A stretch of 64,000 nt of DNA from Sulfitobacter delicatus (lineage in GTDB: Bacteria; Pseudomonadota; Alphaproteobacteria; Rhodobacterales; Rhodobacteraceae): the NCBI RefSeq assembly GCF_900102535.1, contig NZ_FNBP01000004.1:310001-374000 (forward strand), read 5' to 3'. Below, piece by piece: positions 1 through 8,729 of the stretch. A program made the translations under genes and the position numbers. The notes under the pieces were generated by a model, which searched no databases, was not told where the DNA came from, and was given only the letters and a program-made list of their open reading frames with translations. Every line of letters begins with the position of its first letter. The stretch's first letter is position 1.

Positions 1-1647
1 CGCCAGCATGGGTGCGTGCGCCCGGCTGAGGCTCACCTGCTCGCGCTCATTGACCGCGGTGATACTAAGTGCGTCGCTGCCCTCGCTCAGGCGCAGCGTT
101 TCGATGCCGGTGGCCCGGACCGGAACCCGCCCACGGAGCAACCCGGCAAACGCTTCCGTCATGTCGAGCAAAGAGACCTCGGCGGTGCCGAGTGCCAAAG
201 CGGGTGTCGGCAGGAGCTCGGCCTCGATGCCGAACAGCCGCGCCGCTTCGATGACCTTCCCGATGCCCACCTCCTGAGCCAGGCGAACAGTCGCAAGGTT
301 GTAGGAATGGGCGAAAGCCTGGCGCAAGGTGACGGTGCCATGGCTTCTTCGGTCGAAGTTCTCGGGCGTCCAGTCGCCGATGGCGATCGCGCCGTCCGAG
401 ATCCGGGTATCCGGTTGAGCACCCATGGCCAACGCCGCCATGTAGACGAACAGCTTGAAGGTGGAGCCTGGCTGACGCTTCGCGTCGGCTGCGCGGTTGA
501 ACTGGCTGGTCTTGTAGTCGAGCCCCCCGACCATGGCGCGCACCCGCCCGTCCGGGGTCATGACCACAAGGGCTGCCTGTGTGGCCCCCGCCGCGGCGCC
601 GTGTTCAGCCATGACCTCACGAACGATCCGCTCCGCGCTGGCCTGGAGCTTGGGGTTGAGGCTCGCGGTGGCGGACAGGCCTCCGCCGGACTGTCCCTTG
701 AGCGTCTCCAGTTCCTTGAGCACCCAGTCCGCGAAATAGCTGCCCGCACGGCTAGGCAGCGGCTTGGGGTCAATTCCCGCCGGACCCTTCCGCGCCTGGT
801 CAAGCGTGGCCCGGTCGATACGCCCCTGTTCCGCCATGAGTCTCAGGACCAGGGTTGCCCGCTCTCGTGCCGCGTCGAGGTTAGAAAGCGGGTTGACCTG
901 CGAGGGCAACTGGATGGAGGCGGCGAGCAGGGCCGCCTCGGGCAGGTTCAACTCGCCGACGTCCTTGTCGAAATAGGTGTGAGCCGCTGCCGGCATCCCA
1001 TGAGCACCGGCACCGAGATAGATCGCGTTCAGGTAAAGCTCGAGGATGCGCTCCTTGCCCAGCTGCCGCTCAAGCATCGCTGCCAGCACGGCCTCCTGAA
1101 ACTTGCGGGCAAAGGTGCGCTCCGGCTTGAGGTAAAGGATCTTCACCAGCTGCTGGGAAATCGTGCTGCCGCCCTGCACGATGCCGCCTGCCTGGGTGTT
1201 GCGCACCAAGGCGCGCGCGGCGGCGCGCAGATCCACGCCGGTGTGCTCGAGGAAACGCCTGTCCTCGATGGCGACCACGGCCTCGCCGAGATGGGGCGGC
1301 ATCTCGGCCAGAGCAACATAGGGGGCGCGATAGGCGCCTCGCGAACTCAGGGTCTCTCCGTTCGCAAGCTGCACGGCAATCGTCGGCTCGGGCAGGGGCG
1401 GCAGGATATCGGCCAAGGGCAGATCCCGCATTGTCACCCACATCGCGAGAGCTGCAGCCGCCCCTCCTGCCAGGAGGAGAACGAGCGACCAGAGGGTGAG
1501 CCGCCAACCAAGACGGATCACTCGCACGCCATTCGCCCCCGCGGTCCGAAGGCGGGCCCATCTGGCGTGGAGCGGTGAGGCGGAGAGCGCAGCCCTTCTA
1601 TTGGCCGGGAACATCGATGTGGCGGCGGAGACCGCGCGATGAGCCAT
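1..1647 (-). CDS. Class A penicillin-binding protein (PBP1-type), C-terminus beyond window
   Basis: Bifunctional peptidoglycan synthase of the inner membrane: glycosyltransferase GT51 followed by a transpeptidase. The frame is open to the left window edge, so the C-terminus is missing. Counted from the ATG at 1614 there is a membrane anchor at about residues 38-60. The GT51 signature EDRRFLEHTGVD follows, with catalytic Glu near 117, then GGSTISQQLVKILYLKPERT and ERILELYLNAIYLG. The transpeptidase domain shows the acyl-serine motif STFK near 384 and SYN near 432; the KTG motif would lie outside the window. Two in-frame ATGs (1647 and 1614) are possible and neither has a clear ribosome binding site. 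The long plus-strand open frame over the same bases is a shadow. Confidence 0.93.
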   Translation of the reverse strand, partial: MAHRAVSAATSMFPANRRAALSASPLHARWARLRTAGANGVRVIRLGWRLTLWSLVLLLAGGAAAALAMWVTMRDLPLADILPPLPEPTIAVQLANGETLSSRGAYRAPYVALAEMPPHLGEAVVAIEDRRFLEHTGVDLRAAARALVRNTQAGGIVQGGSTISQQLVKILYLKPERTFARKFQEAVLAAMLERQLGKERILELYLNAIYLGAGAHGMPAAAHTYFDKDVGELNLPEAALLAASIQLPSQVNPLSNLDAARERATLVLRLMAEQGRIDRATLDQARKGPAGIDPKPLPSRAGSYFADWVLKELETLKGQSGGGLSATASLNPKLQASAERIVREVMAEHGAAAGATQAALVVMTPDGRVRAMVGGLDYKTSQFNRAADAKRQPGSTFKLFVYMAALAMGAQPDTRISDGAIAIGDWTPENFDRRSHGTVTLRQAFAHSYNLATVRLAQEVGIGKVIEAARLFGIEAELLPTPALALGTAEVSLLDMTEAFAGLLRGRVPVRATGIETLRLSEGSDALSITAVNEREQVSLSRAHAPMLA

Positions 1648-2570
1648 GCTGCGCACGTGCTTTGTGACACGCGATCCCCTGCCTGCAAGATGCGTTCTTG
1701 CCTGCTGGGCAACCCACATCCAGGTGCGTCTTGCCTTCACCTCACCTTCGCGTCGGACAGCCAGCCCGAGGGCCCGCAGAGCATCGCGCACCGAGCCTTC
1801 TGACCGTTCATCGTTCGGGTCGGGTTGCGGCAACGCTTCACTTCGGGTCGCCCCCGGAATATCTGACGTGGTCCCAGGACCGACCTCCGGAAGCCGTGAC
1901 CTCGCAGGCTGCGGAGCACCTGAGGCGCGCGTCTCGAATTCTGGGGGACGTTCGGACAGGTTGCAGGCCTTGGAATGCAGATCGACGGTTGATGGATCGC
2001 CCTTATACTTCGGGCAAGCTCCCGAAAATCTGTATGACGAGGCGGTAAGCGCATGTCACGGACAAGAAGGGAAGGATGCGTTCTACGCGTAGAAAATCAG
2101 TGTTCGAGATTCTGGGCGCAGGCGCATTACTCTTGGCGCACGCGCAATGCGGCTGCAGCAGGCATCGGCTGAACAATGACCAGCCGTCATCGGCAGCCCT
2201 GCAGCGGGCGGCGTCGGTTTCATCGTGTGGCCACAAGCGCCGCTGTGCCTTTGCCGTGAGATGGTGCGTGAGACGAGGTGGAGGAAAGTGCCGCCCCGAG
2301 ATGCCGGGCACGGAAGGCACCCCCTTCAACCTGCCCCGAAACCCCTAGGACTTCACATCATCAGATCCCTACTTGGCGCACGGCAGCAGTGCCCTTCATG
2401 ACCAGAATCCTCCCCCACCTCGCTATGACTGATCTCCATGGCGTCCGTGGGTCCCTGAAGACCTAGCCATTCCTATCAGGGGGATTACCGGTCGTTTCGT
2501 GCATCAGACTGCACGTTCCAGCCCTATTCCGGTCCCCGCCGGCTGTGCACCCGCTGATGGCAGACGAGTC
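1648..2570. other. Gene-poor stretch with a possible cytochrome c remnant
   Basis: No convincing gene. Short frames here have unnatural composition. Around 2000-2092 (plus) one frame reads ENLYDEAVSACHGQEGKD before a stop. This resembles the haem-binding region of a class I cytochrome c (CxxCHGxxG), but the first Cys is missing and there is no upstream gene body. It may be a decayed fragment or chance. Confidence 0.4.
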
Positions 2571-2620
2571 TGGCCTGCCCCCTGAAAAGTGGTCCTCCCT
2601 GAAGTAGGCTTTCGAGCCAG

Positions 2621-2938
2621 ATGGAGGACGAAGGAATGCCCCAGAAGAAGCACAAGCCCGAAGAGATCGTTGCGAAGCTGCGTCAGGTCGACGTGTTGGT
2701 GTCGCAAGGCCAGCCAGTGGCTGAGGCGGTGCGCACGATCGGCGTAACCCAGTTCACCTACTATCGGTGGCGCAAGGAGTATGGTGGCCTGAAGACGAAC
2801 CAGGTGAAGCGGCTTAAGGAGCTGGAGAAGGAGAACGAACGGCTTCGGAAGGCCGTGTCGGACCTCACGCTGGAGAAGCTGATCCTGAAGGAGGCTGCCT
2901 CGGGAAATGTATGGTCTGCCCCGGGCGTGCAAGTGTGA
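2621..2938 (+). pseudogene. IS3-family transposase OrfA, 3' end replaced by inserted element
   Basis: OrfA is the DNA-binding helix-turn-helix subunit of IS3 transposition. The protein has an N-terminal HTH (EEIVAKLRQVDVLVSQGQPV ... TYYRWRKEYGG) and a C-terminal leucine-zipper-like helix (KRLKELEKENERLRKAVSDL). A second ATG at 2636 (MPQKKHKPEE) is the more usual family start. Family members end soon after the LKEAASGN-type motif. Here that motif reaches about 2907, and the last residues are encoded by the inserted IS110-type element. The production of the OrfAB fusion by frameshifting is therefore destroyed. Confidence 0.88.
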
Positions 2939-4213
2939 TTGTTGGTCTGCGCTGAACTCTTGCGTCAATGTATCCGGCCTCTCTGCGGAGCGCCTGGCTC
3001 CGGGCCTTGATGGGTATCCGCATGCCGATTGAGGCTTTCTACTAGCTCGGCTTCGAAGAGCCTGTTTCCCTCGCCAGCCTTCAATCGATGCGGATCGTTG
3101 CAGCGCCATCCCTCAGATCACCACGCACGCCGTTCGTGTGGGAGTGCCTGCGCCCGTTCAGCTGGCAGCAGACAGTCCTTCGTACTCTCGTCCTCCGGCG
3201 AGGACGGACCAGGCAATCCGGGCAAGCTTGTTGGCCAGCGCGACGGTCGCACGATCCGGTGACGCGACCGATCTCCGTTCAGCCGGAAGCTCCGCGCGCC
3301 GTGGATGAACAGACGCCGGAGGTAGGTGTTCCCGCGCTTCGTGATGCCACCGAGCCGGGTCTTGCCTCCCGTCGACATCTGTCGTGGCACGAGGCCCAGC
3401 CAAGCGGCAAAATCCCTGCCACGGCCGAACGCCGAACCATCGGCCACCGCGGCGATCATGGCGGTCGCAACGAGTGGGCCGATGCCCGGAACGGTCATTA
3501 GCCGTCGGCAGGCGGCATCCTCTCGGGCGAGACGTTCGAGTTCGCGCGTCAGCGTCTTCACGGCACAATCGGTCGCGAGCCATTCCTCCCAAAGACCGCT
3601 GATCAGACTGTGCATGGCCGGGGACAAAGGCCCATCTTCCAAGAGCAGGGTCGGCACGAAGCCGCGGAACCCGCCCCGGCCCTTCCGCATCGTGATCCCG
3701 TGTTCGACGAGAAGGCCACGGATCTGGTTGCTAACGGCGGTCCGCCGCGACACCAGCCGATCACGCACCCTGTGCATTGCTTGGAGTTCCAGCTGTTCCC
3801 GGGTCTTGATCGGGACAGTTCTCAGCCTCGGGCGCTGAACGGCTTCGGCGATCGCCTCGGCATCGAGGAAATCGTTCTTCTGCGTGCCGAGATACGGTTT
3901 GACGAACTGGGCCGGCATCAGGCGAGCATCGTGACCCAACTCGACCAGCGTGCGGGCGATGTAGTGCGCCGAGGCGCAGGCCTCCATGCCGACGAGCACC
4001 GGCTGGAGCTTCTTGAAGAATGCGAAGAGCTGCGGTCGTGTGCACTTGCGCCGCTTCACGATCTCGCCGGCCTCGTCCATGCAGACGAGATGGAAGACGT
4101 TCTTGCCGAGGTCGATCCCGACTGTCCGAATGTCATTCATGGTAGTCCTCCCTAGATTGCTCCTCCAGCTTGCCTCAGCTTCTCCCGTGGCAGGAGGGGC
4201 GGACCATCCCACT
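2908..4213 (-). mobile_element. IS110-family (IS1111-type) element nested in an IS3 element
   Basis: The boundaries are inferred from where the IS3 coding sequence breaks off (after about 2907) and resumes (about 4214). Just inside both ends lie subterminal inverted repeats: ATGGTCtGCCCC at 2911-2922 and its complement GGGGCgGACCAT at 4196-4207 (11 of 12 match). Subterminal rather than terminal repeats are characteristic of the IS1111 subgroup. The element carries a single transposase gene on the minus strand and about 240 bp of non-coding DNA after it. Confidence 0.8.
3158..4140 (-). pseudogene. IS110-family transposase, frameshifted near C-terminus
   Basis: DEDD-type recombinase of the IS110 family. 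The start is the ATG at 4140, preceded by GGAGGAC, giving MNDIRTVGIDLGKNVFH with the first catalytic Asp. ACASAHYIARTL and FLDAEAIAEAV carry further conserved acidic residues. The C-terminal transposase_20 domain shows the VPGIGPLVATAMIAA motif and GGKTRLGGITKRGNTYLRRLF with the conserved serine region. After SRHRI (about 3256) the expected continuation ATVALANKLARIAW appears in another frame and ends at 3158. The intervening family segment is missing, which points to a small deletion with frameshift. The unshifted frame instead runs on to 3118 with unnatural sequence. Confidence 0.85.
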
Positions 4214-4217
4214 ACTT

Positions 4218-5111
4218 CTGAGCCCCGCCCGCCGTCGCCGTTGTGTCGATCACGTCATGCAGAAGTTCCACATCTCGGAGCGCCTTGCCTGCCGTGTGCT
4301 CGGTCAGCATCGATCGACCCAGCGGAAGGTGCCGCGCGGGCGCCCCGACGAAGAGGCGCTCACCGCGGACATCATTGCGCTCGCATCCCAGTATGGCCGC
4401 TACGGCTACCGGCGCATCACGTCCATGCTGCGCGAGGCGGGCTGGGCCGTGAACGTCAAGCGGGTCGAGCGGATATGGCGACGGGAGGGGCTGAAGGTCC
4501 CGCAGAAGCAACCGAAGAAGAGCCGGCTCTGGCTCAATGATGGGTCGTGCATCCGCCTGCGGCCCGAGCGTCCGAACCACGTCTGGTCATACGACTTCGT
4601 CGAGGCCCGGACCCACGATGGAAGGAAGTTCCGCATGCTGAACCTCATCGACGAGTTCACCCGTGAATGCCTGGCGATCCGGATCGACAGGCGGTTGAGA
4701 TCGACCGACGTGATCGACGTCCTGTCTGATCTGTTCATCCTGCGCGGCGTGCCCGATCACATCAGGTCTGACAACGGCCCAGAGTTCGTGGCCACGTCGG
4801 TTCGGGAATGGATCGCGGCAGTCGGTGCCCGAACAGCCTACATCGAACCGGGCAGTCCATTGGAGAATGGCTACTGCGAGAGCTTCAACGCGAAGCTGAG
4901 GGACGAGCTGCTCAACGGCGAGATCTTCTACAGCCTAGCCGAGGCGAGGATCGTCATCGAGAGCTGGCGCCACCACTACAATACGAAACGCCCGCACTCA
5001 TCACTGGGCTATCGCCCGCCAGCGCCGGAGGTGGTGCAGTGGCCGGCTCCGCCATCCGGAGCCGCTTCGCCGGCCACGCAGACCGTAGCGCCAAGACCCG
5101 CCATGCACTAA
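4218..5111 (+). pseudogene. IS3-family transposase OrfB (DDE integrase), cut from its OrfA
   Basis: Catalytic subunit of the outer IS3 element. The domain is complete from LSPARRRRCVDHV. It has the HTH_21 region (YGRYGYRRITSMLREAGW) and an rve integrase core with three acidic residues: SYDFVEA, RSDNGPEF and ENGYCESFNAKLRDE. The end shows the family hallmark NTKRPHSSLGYRPPAPE. The frame is open upstream through the end of the inserted IS110 element to 4170, which supplies a chance ATG. Normal expression as an OrfAB frameshift product is no longer possible. Confidence 0.88.
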
Positions 5112-5145
5112 GACTGAAACCGGACCACCCGATGGGGGCAGGCCA

Positions 5146-5661
5146 TGGCTACGCAAGGAACGCAAGCGGATTGAAGGCATCTACACCTTTCAGATTGATA
5201 ATTTTGGCCGTGTGATCCTGCGTGAAGATCGCAAGGACTTTGATGCGGCAGTCCAGGCCTTCCTGACGGTCGTCGGGCGATATCATGACAAAGTCCGCGC
5301 TGCGCTGGACTCTCATCGTACCGCTTTTCAACAGAGTTTCGTTGCTGAGTTCCTTCCAAGATGGACGGAGGCTCCGCCCGAATACATGACGCGGTGGGGG
5401 AACCAGCCTGACGAAGACAGCCTAAAACTGGAACTAGCGAACCGGGCCAATGAGGTGTTCGAGACGATGCTCGCGTTTGAGCCACCCTCTGTCCGTCTTG
5501 TTGAGAAGAACGTCTCCCCGTCGAACGTCGAGGACCCTCGATTTCTCAGTCGGTTGCGCTCCATCATGGAGCGTCGCCGCGTACCAAAAGCTATCATTGA
5601 CTCGCTGTTCTCGTCAGGAGAAGCCGCGCCCGAGCAGGGAGAACTGCTGCCAAATCGGTGA
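5146..5661 (+). pseudogene. Unknown gene truncated by IS3 insertion (C-terminal part)
   Basis: The frame is open from the IS right end (5146, WLRKERKRIEG) through the internal ATG at 5212 to a stop at 5661. The coding-like sequence therefore begins at the IS boundary and its 5' part is missing. The remaining ~170 residues are soluble and mixed helical (DFDAAVQAFLTVVGRYHDKV, LANRANEVFETMLAFEPPS), with a charged C-terminus. I do not recognise the family. The upstream remainder is not found left of the IS, so a deletion accompanied the insertion. Confidence 0.6.
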
Positions 5662-5734
5662 GAACAACCCCGAAGTGAAGTTCGATCTCTGTTCCTTCCG
5701 GGGATGCGCCCCTGAAATCGAAGTGTTCAGCGGG

Positions 5735-5765
5735 GCACCTGATAAACCGCAGTTTTATCAGGTGC
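5735..5765. terminator. Perfect 12 bp stem-loop after truncated gene
   Basis: GCACCTGATAAA (5735-5746) and TTTATCAGGTGC (5754-5765) form a perfect stem with a 7-base loop, about 75 bp after the stop at 5661. There is no T-tract, so a classical intrinsic terminator is only one reading; it could equally be a binding or recombination site. Confidence 0.45.
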
Positions 5766-5799
5766 TTGTCAAAACTTCACTGAATTGGCGCAGGCAACA

Positions 5800-5959
5800 G
5801 GTCCGGAGAATATCGACCCCGAGAGACCACTTCCGGGCCGCTTGGCGCCGCCGCCGGTTAACAGCCCCTCCCGCATAACCCTCCAAAACAACGGAAAAAT
5901 CCGGCCGCCGCCGGATCGGGAGAACGCTTTCGCGAGGGCAAGTGGCGGAGGGAGCGGGA
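5800..5959 (+). repeat. Direct repeat copy A, tRNA-Ser 3'-end containing (possible att remnant)
   Basis: The segment matches 46328-46488 in the same orientation, including an identical 29 bp block (5910-5938). On the minus strand its end reads CCCGCTCCCTCCGCCA. That is the acceptor-stem and CCA end of a serine tRNA, but no complete tRNA gene is present. Tyrosine-recombinase islands often integrate into tRNA 3' ends, so this may be an attachment-site remnant. The repeat itself is seen directly; the att role is inference. Confidence 0.65.
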
Positions 5960-6105
5960 CCGGGGTCGAACGTTCTCTGGCCCATAAGTCATTGGTATAA
6001 TTGTCTTGTCTCAGGGTTCCAGAGGTGGTTCCGGAAATCTGAACAGCCGGGATAGGTGGATTTTCCGCGCAAGGGCAGCATGATGCTGCGAGCGAGGAGA
6101 AGACC

Positions 6106-6417
6106 ATGGCAAGACGACCGCGCCGGAACCACAGCCCGGCATTCAAGGCGAAAGTCGCGGTGGCCGCGATCAAGGGCGAGAAGACCCTGATCGAACTGGC
6201 GCAGGATTTCGACGTCCATCCGAACCAGATCAAGCAATGGCGCGACCTGCTGCTTGAGGGCGCGACTGGGGTGTTCGGTGATGGTTCGAAGGCTGAACCG
6301 GAACCGGTGATTGATGTGAAGACCCTGCATGCGAAGATCGGGGAGCTGACGCTGGAGAACGATTTTTTGTCCGGCGCGCTCGGCAAGGCGGGTCTGCTGC
6401 CGAGCGCAAAAAGATGA
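6106..6417 (+). CDS. IS3-family transposase OrfA
   Basis: DNA-binding subunit of the transposase. It has a basic N-terminus (MARRPRRNHSPAFKAK), an HTH of the HTH_Tnp_1 type (VAVAAIKGEKTLIELAQDF ... NQIKQWRDLL) and a C-terminal helix (TLHAKIGELTLENDFLSGAL) that normally forms a leucine zipper. The stop overlaps the start of orfB by four bases (6414-6417), the usual arrangement for translational coupling or frameshifting. The gene looks intact, but its partner orfB is not. Confidence 0.9.
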   Translation: MARRPRRNHSPAFKAKVAVAAIKGEKTLIELAQDFDVHPNQIKQWRDLLLEGATGVFGDGSKAEPEPVIDVKTLHAKIGELTLENDFLSGALGKAGLLPSAKR

Positions 6418-7282
6418 TCGACCGCACAGCGAAGCTAAGTGTCGGCCGTCAGGCCAAGGTTCTGGGGATCAGCCGGGGCAGCGTCTACTACAAGCCGCGC
6501 CCGGTGCCGGACACCGATCTGAAGCTGATGCACCGGATCGACAAGCTGCACATGGAGTACCCCTTCGCGGGCAGCCGGATGCTGCGGGGCCTGCTGGTTC
6601 AGGAAGGCTTCAAGGTCGGGCGGTTGCACGTCGCCACGCTGATGAAGCGCATGGGCATCGAGGCGCTGTATCGAAAGCCGAACACCTCAAAACCGGCACC
6701 GGGGCACAAGATCTACCCCTATCTGCTGCGGCAGCTGCCCATCACGCGGCCCAACCAGGTCTGGGCGATCACTGCCCGATAGGTGATTGCGAGCAATCAC
6801 CGTAAGGGGACATCACCTACATCCCCATGGCGCGGGGCTTCATCTATCTCGCCGCGGTCGTGGACTGGTTCACCCGCCGGGTCCTGGCATGGCGGGTATC
6901 GATCACGCTGGAGGCCGACTTTTGCATAGAAGCTTTGGAAGAGGCGCTGGCGCTACACGGCGCGCCCGAAATCTTCAATACGGATCAAGGCAGCCAGTTC
7001 ACATCGACCGACTTCATCAAGGTGCTGGCCGCCCGTGAGATCAGGATCAGCATGGATGGCAAAGGGGCGTGGCGCGACAACGTCTTCGTGGAGCGCCTCT
7101 GGAGAACCATCAAATACGAAGAGGTCTACCTGCGGGCCTACGCCAGCGTCTCGGAAGCCCGCGCCGGGATCGGCCGCTATCTCGGCTTCTACAACAGCCG
7201 CCGCCCACATTCATCGCTTGACGGCAAAACACCCGATCAGGCCTACTTCAACCAGCCGATGCCGGAAGCGGCGGCGGCATAA
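6414..7282 (+). pseudogene. IS3-family transposase OrfB, interrupted by 38 bp insertion
   Basis: The first part (to 6782) has HTH_21 features (MHRIDKLHMEYPFAGSRMLRGL) and breaks at NQVWA, just before the first catalytic Asp. The second part (from about 6808) holds the rest of the integrase core: FIYLAAVVDWFTRRVLAW, NTDQGSQFTS, DNVFVERLWRTIKYEEVY, and the C-terminal SRRPHSSLDGKTP. Without bases 6770-6807 the frame would read straight through as VWAMDITYIP. The insertion introduces a stop at 6780-6782, so the transposase is inactive. Confidence 0.88.
6770..6807 (+). repeat. 38 bp palindromic insertion inside transposase gene
   Basis: The extra segment is recognised by comparing the reading frame on both sides with the expected VWAMDITYIP codons. 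It contains the perfect stem GGTGATTG-CGAG-CAATCACC (6782-6801). The origin is unknown. It could be a miniature element, a hairpin footprint left by another element, or a replication slip. Confidence 0.6.
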
Positions 7283-7327
7283 CCGAGGCGGAAATCCACT
7301 TAGAAAACGCCCGGGACCTGTTCAGAT

Positions 7328-7665
7328 CAACCGAGCCACCTCTTCCAACGGTCATTCGGCTCAGTTGCCGCTGGCAGCGAAACGGAGTTCGAACCGCTCC
7401 AAAAGAGCGTGACAGCCTATTTCGAAACAGGACGCAACAATCCGCCGCCGCGACATCCACCATAAACACTTTGATATCGAGATCGACGCCAATGAGGACG
7501 ACCTATCCCATCGATGACCTCTCCCTAAGCGTGTGCGTTGACACGTCATGCTTGGCAAATTGGGATGCCGTCAGGGGAGACCGACATCCCCCCGATCTCC
7601 GCAGAATGACGCCAAACACCGCGTCTCGCGCTTCAACGGATGATGAACGCCAACTTGGCAGACCA
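7328..7665. other. Intergenic stretch, nothing recognised
   Basis: This lies between the IS right end and the stop of the minus-strand gene at 7666. Short frames such as HFDIEIDANEDDLS near 7445-7506 (plus) look like possible debris but are too short to assign. Confidence 0.4.
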
Positions 7666-8292
7666 TCACCGCTCTTTTGGTAAGAACGAAAAATCTGGAA
7701 AGATTTCCGTCGGCCAATCAGGATCAAAGGTCAAAGATTCTTCAAAGCGTGATCCAACAGGATCCACGATCAAAGCAAAGTTATGCGCAGTGCTTTCGAT
7801 GAATTTCTCGAAATCGTTTCTAAGGGCCTGAACTTCATCACTCAAACTTTCACTTCTTTCTGTCAGGGGCTTCAAATCGCCGATTCTCAAATTAACGGCC
7901 CGAATAAGGTCTGCCAGTTCCTCGTTTTTTTGCATTTCGCAAATGAGGAGTTGACCATTGATTTCCCTGACAAACACTGAGGGGACGGCAATGGAAGGTG
8001 AAAAACTCTTTTTCATCCCTTTTCTGAAACAGGCTCTATGCACAGTGTATTCAAAATTGAATTCCGAAGTCTCTATGGTGAGGTCAAGATGTTCCAAAAC
8101 CCTCCTTAAAGTTCGCACGAGATCTTTGCGGCTTTCTGTGGCCGTCGATTTTTCGGCAATCAATTCAATATTGCCCCATGCAATCTTTCTGAGCATTGCA
8201 TCGCTCCATTTCCAATGGTGGTCATTCTCTGATAGATATGCAGCAGTTCCCACGGTCACATCCAAAAGCAAACAGCTGGCGGCATTTTTCAC
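7666..8292 (-). CDS. Hypothetical protein, third gene of a three-gene cluster
   Basis: Soluble protein of about 208 residues, family not recognised. The sequence has natural composition with charged helices. A stretch near the C-terminal half (ELADLIRAVNLRIGDLKPLTERSESLSDEVQALRNDFEKF) looks like a coiled coil, and the end is acidic and aromatic (FDPDWPTEIFPDFSFL). The apparent first codon at 8292 is GTG with AGAAGG very close upstream, so the true start is uncertain. It follows the gene ending at 8319 by 26 bases on the same strand and is probably co-transcribed with the two upstream genes. This stretch is visibly less GC-rich than its neighbours, suggesting transfer. Confidence 0.65.
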   Translation of the reverse strand: MKNAASCLLLDVTVGTAAYLSENDHHWKWSDAMLRKIAWGNIELIAEKSTATESRKDLVRTLRRVLEHLDLTIETSEFNFEYTVHRACFRKGMKKSFSPSIAVPSVFVREINGQLLICEMQKNEELADLIRAVNLRIGDLKPLTERSESLSDEVQALRNDFEKFIESTAHNFALIVDPVGSRFEESLTFDPDWPTEIFPDFSFLPKER

Positions 8293-8318
8293 CCCTTCTC
8301 ATGTTTTTTCCGGTTGTG

Positions 8319-8684
8319 TCAGTCTCTTGCGGTGCAGTGCCAGCGTGGCTCGGCCTCACAGCCGACGTCACATCTATTGCAGCGTGCTTCATGGTTGTTC
8401 GGTGGCCGATCTGACCAATCGGCATTAAGCAAGCGAACAACGTTCCCGTTGGCGCCATCGCAGAATATGCCCTGCGCGTTGCCGGGCGCCCTTGCCTCTC
8501 CCTGTGTTTCCTTCAGAATCGAGGCGTCTCCTTTCGCATCGATCCATGTCTTTTGATTTGTATCAACTTTCAAAACTGCAAAAGCACTGCCTCCCGCAGT
8601 TCTAAGCTCGTATGTAACGATCGCCACTGTTGTGCTCCCTCGTTTGAATTCTGTTGCTACAAGATCAGCCAAAGCTTGTTTCAT
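8319..8684 (-). CDS. Hypothetical protein, second gene of a three-gene cluster
   Basis: About 121 residues. The N-terminal half has a plausible alpha/beta fold (MKQALADLVATEFKRG, TTVAIVTYELRTAGGSAFAVLKVDT). The last third (NNHEARCNRCDVGCEAEPRWHC) is rich in Cys, with a CNRC pair. This tail could bind metal, or it could be a run-on after a frameshift from an originally longer protein. No family recognised. It lies 45 bases after the membrane-protein gene and 26 bases before the next gene, all on the minus strand. Confidence 0.55.
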   Translation of the reverse strand: MKQALADLVATEFKRGSTTVAIVTYELRTAGGSAFAVLKVDTNQKTWIDAKGDASILKETQGEARAPGNAQGIFCDGANGNVVRLLNADWSDRPPNNHEARCNRCDVGCEAEPRWHCTARD

Positions 8685-8729
8685 TACATGATTTGTGAAA
8701 GCGGCCTCCCTCAGGCAACCACTGCGAAA

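Larger units (their letters stand above)
2571..5145 (+). mobile_element. IS3-family insertion sequence (IS407-like), split by an IS110-type element
   Basis: The element is bounded by a perfect 12 bp inverted repeat, TGGCCTGCCCCC at 2571-2582 and GGGGGCAGGCCA at 5134-5145. Further in, GTGGTCC (2589-2595) pairs with GGACCAC on the right. It carries orfA and orfB typical of IS3-family elements. A second element, about 2908-4213, sits exactly at the orfA/orfB junction. I saw no obvious target-site duplication, so one flank may have been lost after insertion. The right end abuts a truncated gene at 5146. Confidence 0.85.
6037..7327 (+). mobile_element. IS3-family insertion sequence with disrupted orfB
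   Basis: Inverted ends ATCTGAACAG (6037-6046) and CTGTTCAGAT (7318-7327) are followed inside by matching GTGGATTTCCGC-like segments on both sides. The element holds orfA and an orfB broken by a 38 bp insertion. It lies about 75 bp right of repeat copy A. Confidence 0.82.

Noticed and set aside
16-1578. 520-codon plus-strand open frame opposite the penicillin-binding protein
   Set aside because: The minus strand carries clear GT51 and STFK/SYN motifs; the plus frame has no natural features.
2076-2348. Small lipoprotein-like gene with GALLLAHAQCGC start
   Set aside because: The body after the apparent lipobox is Arg/Cys-rich and unnatural, and no ribosome site is convincing.
5930-6030. Complete tRNA-Ser gene at repeat copy A
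   Set aside because: Only the 3' end is present; no anticodon arm or 5' acceptor strand can be folded on the minus strand.
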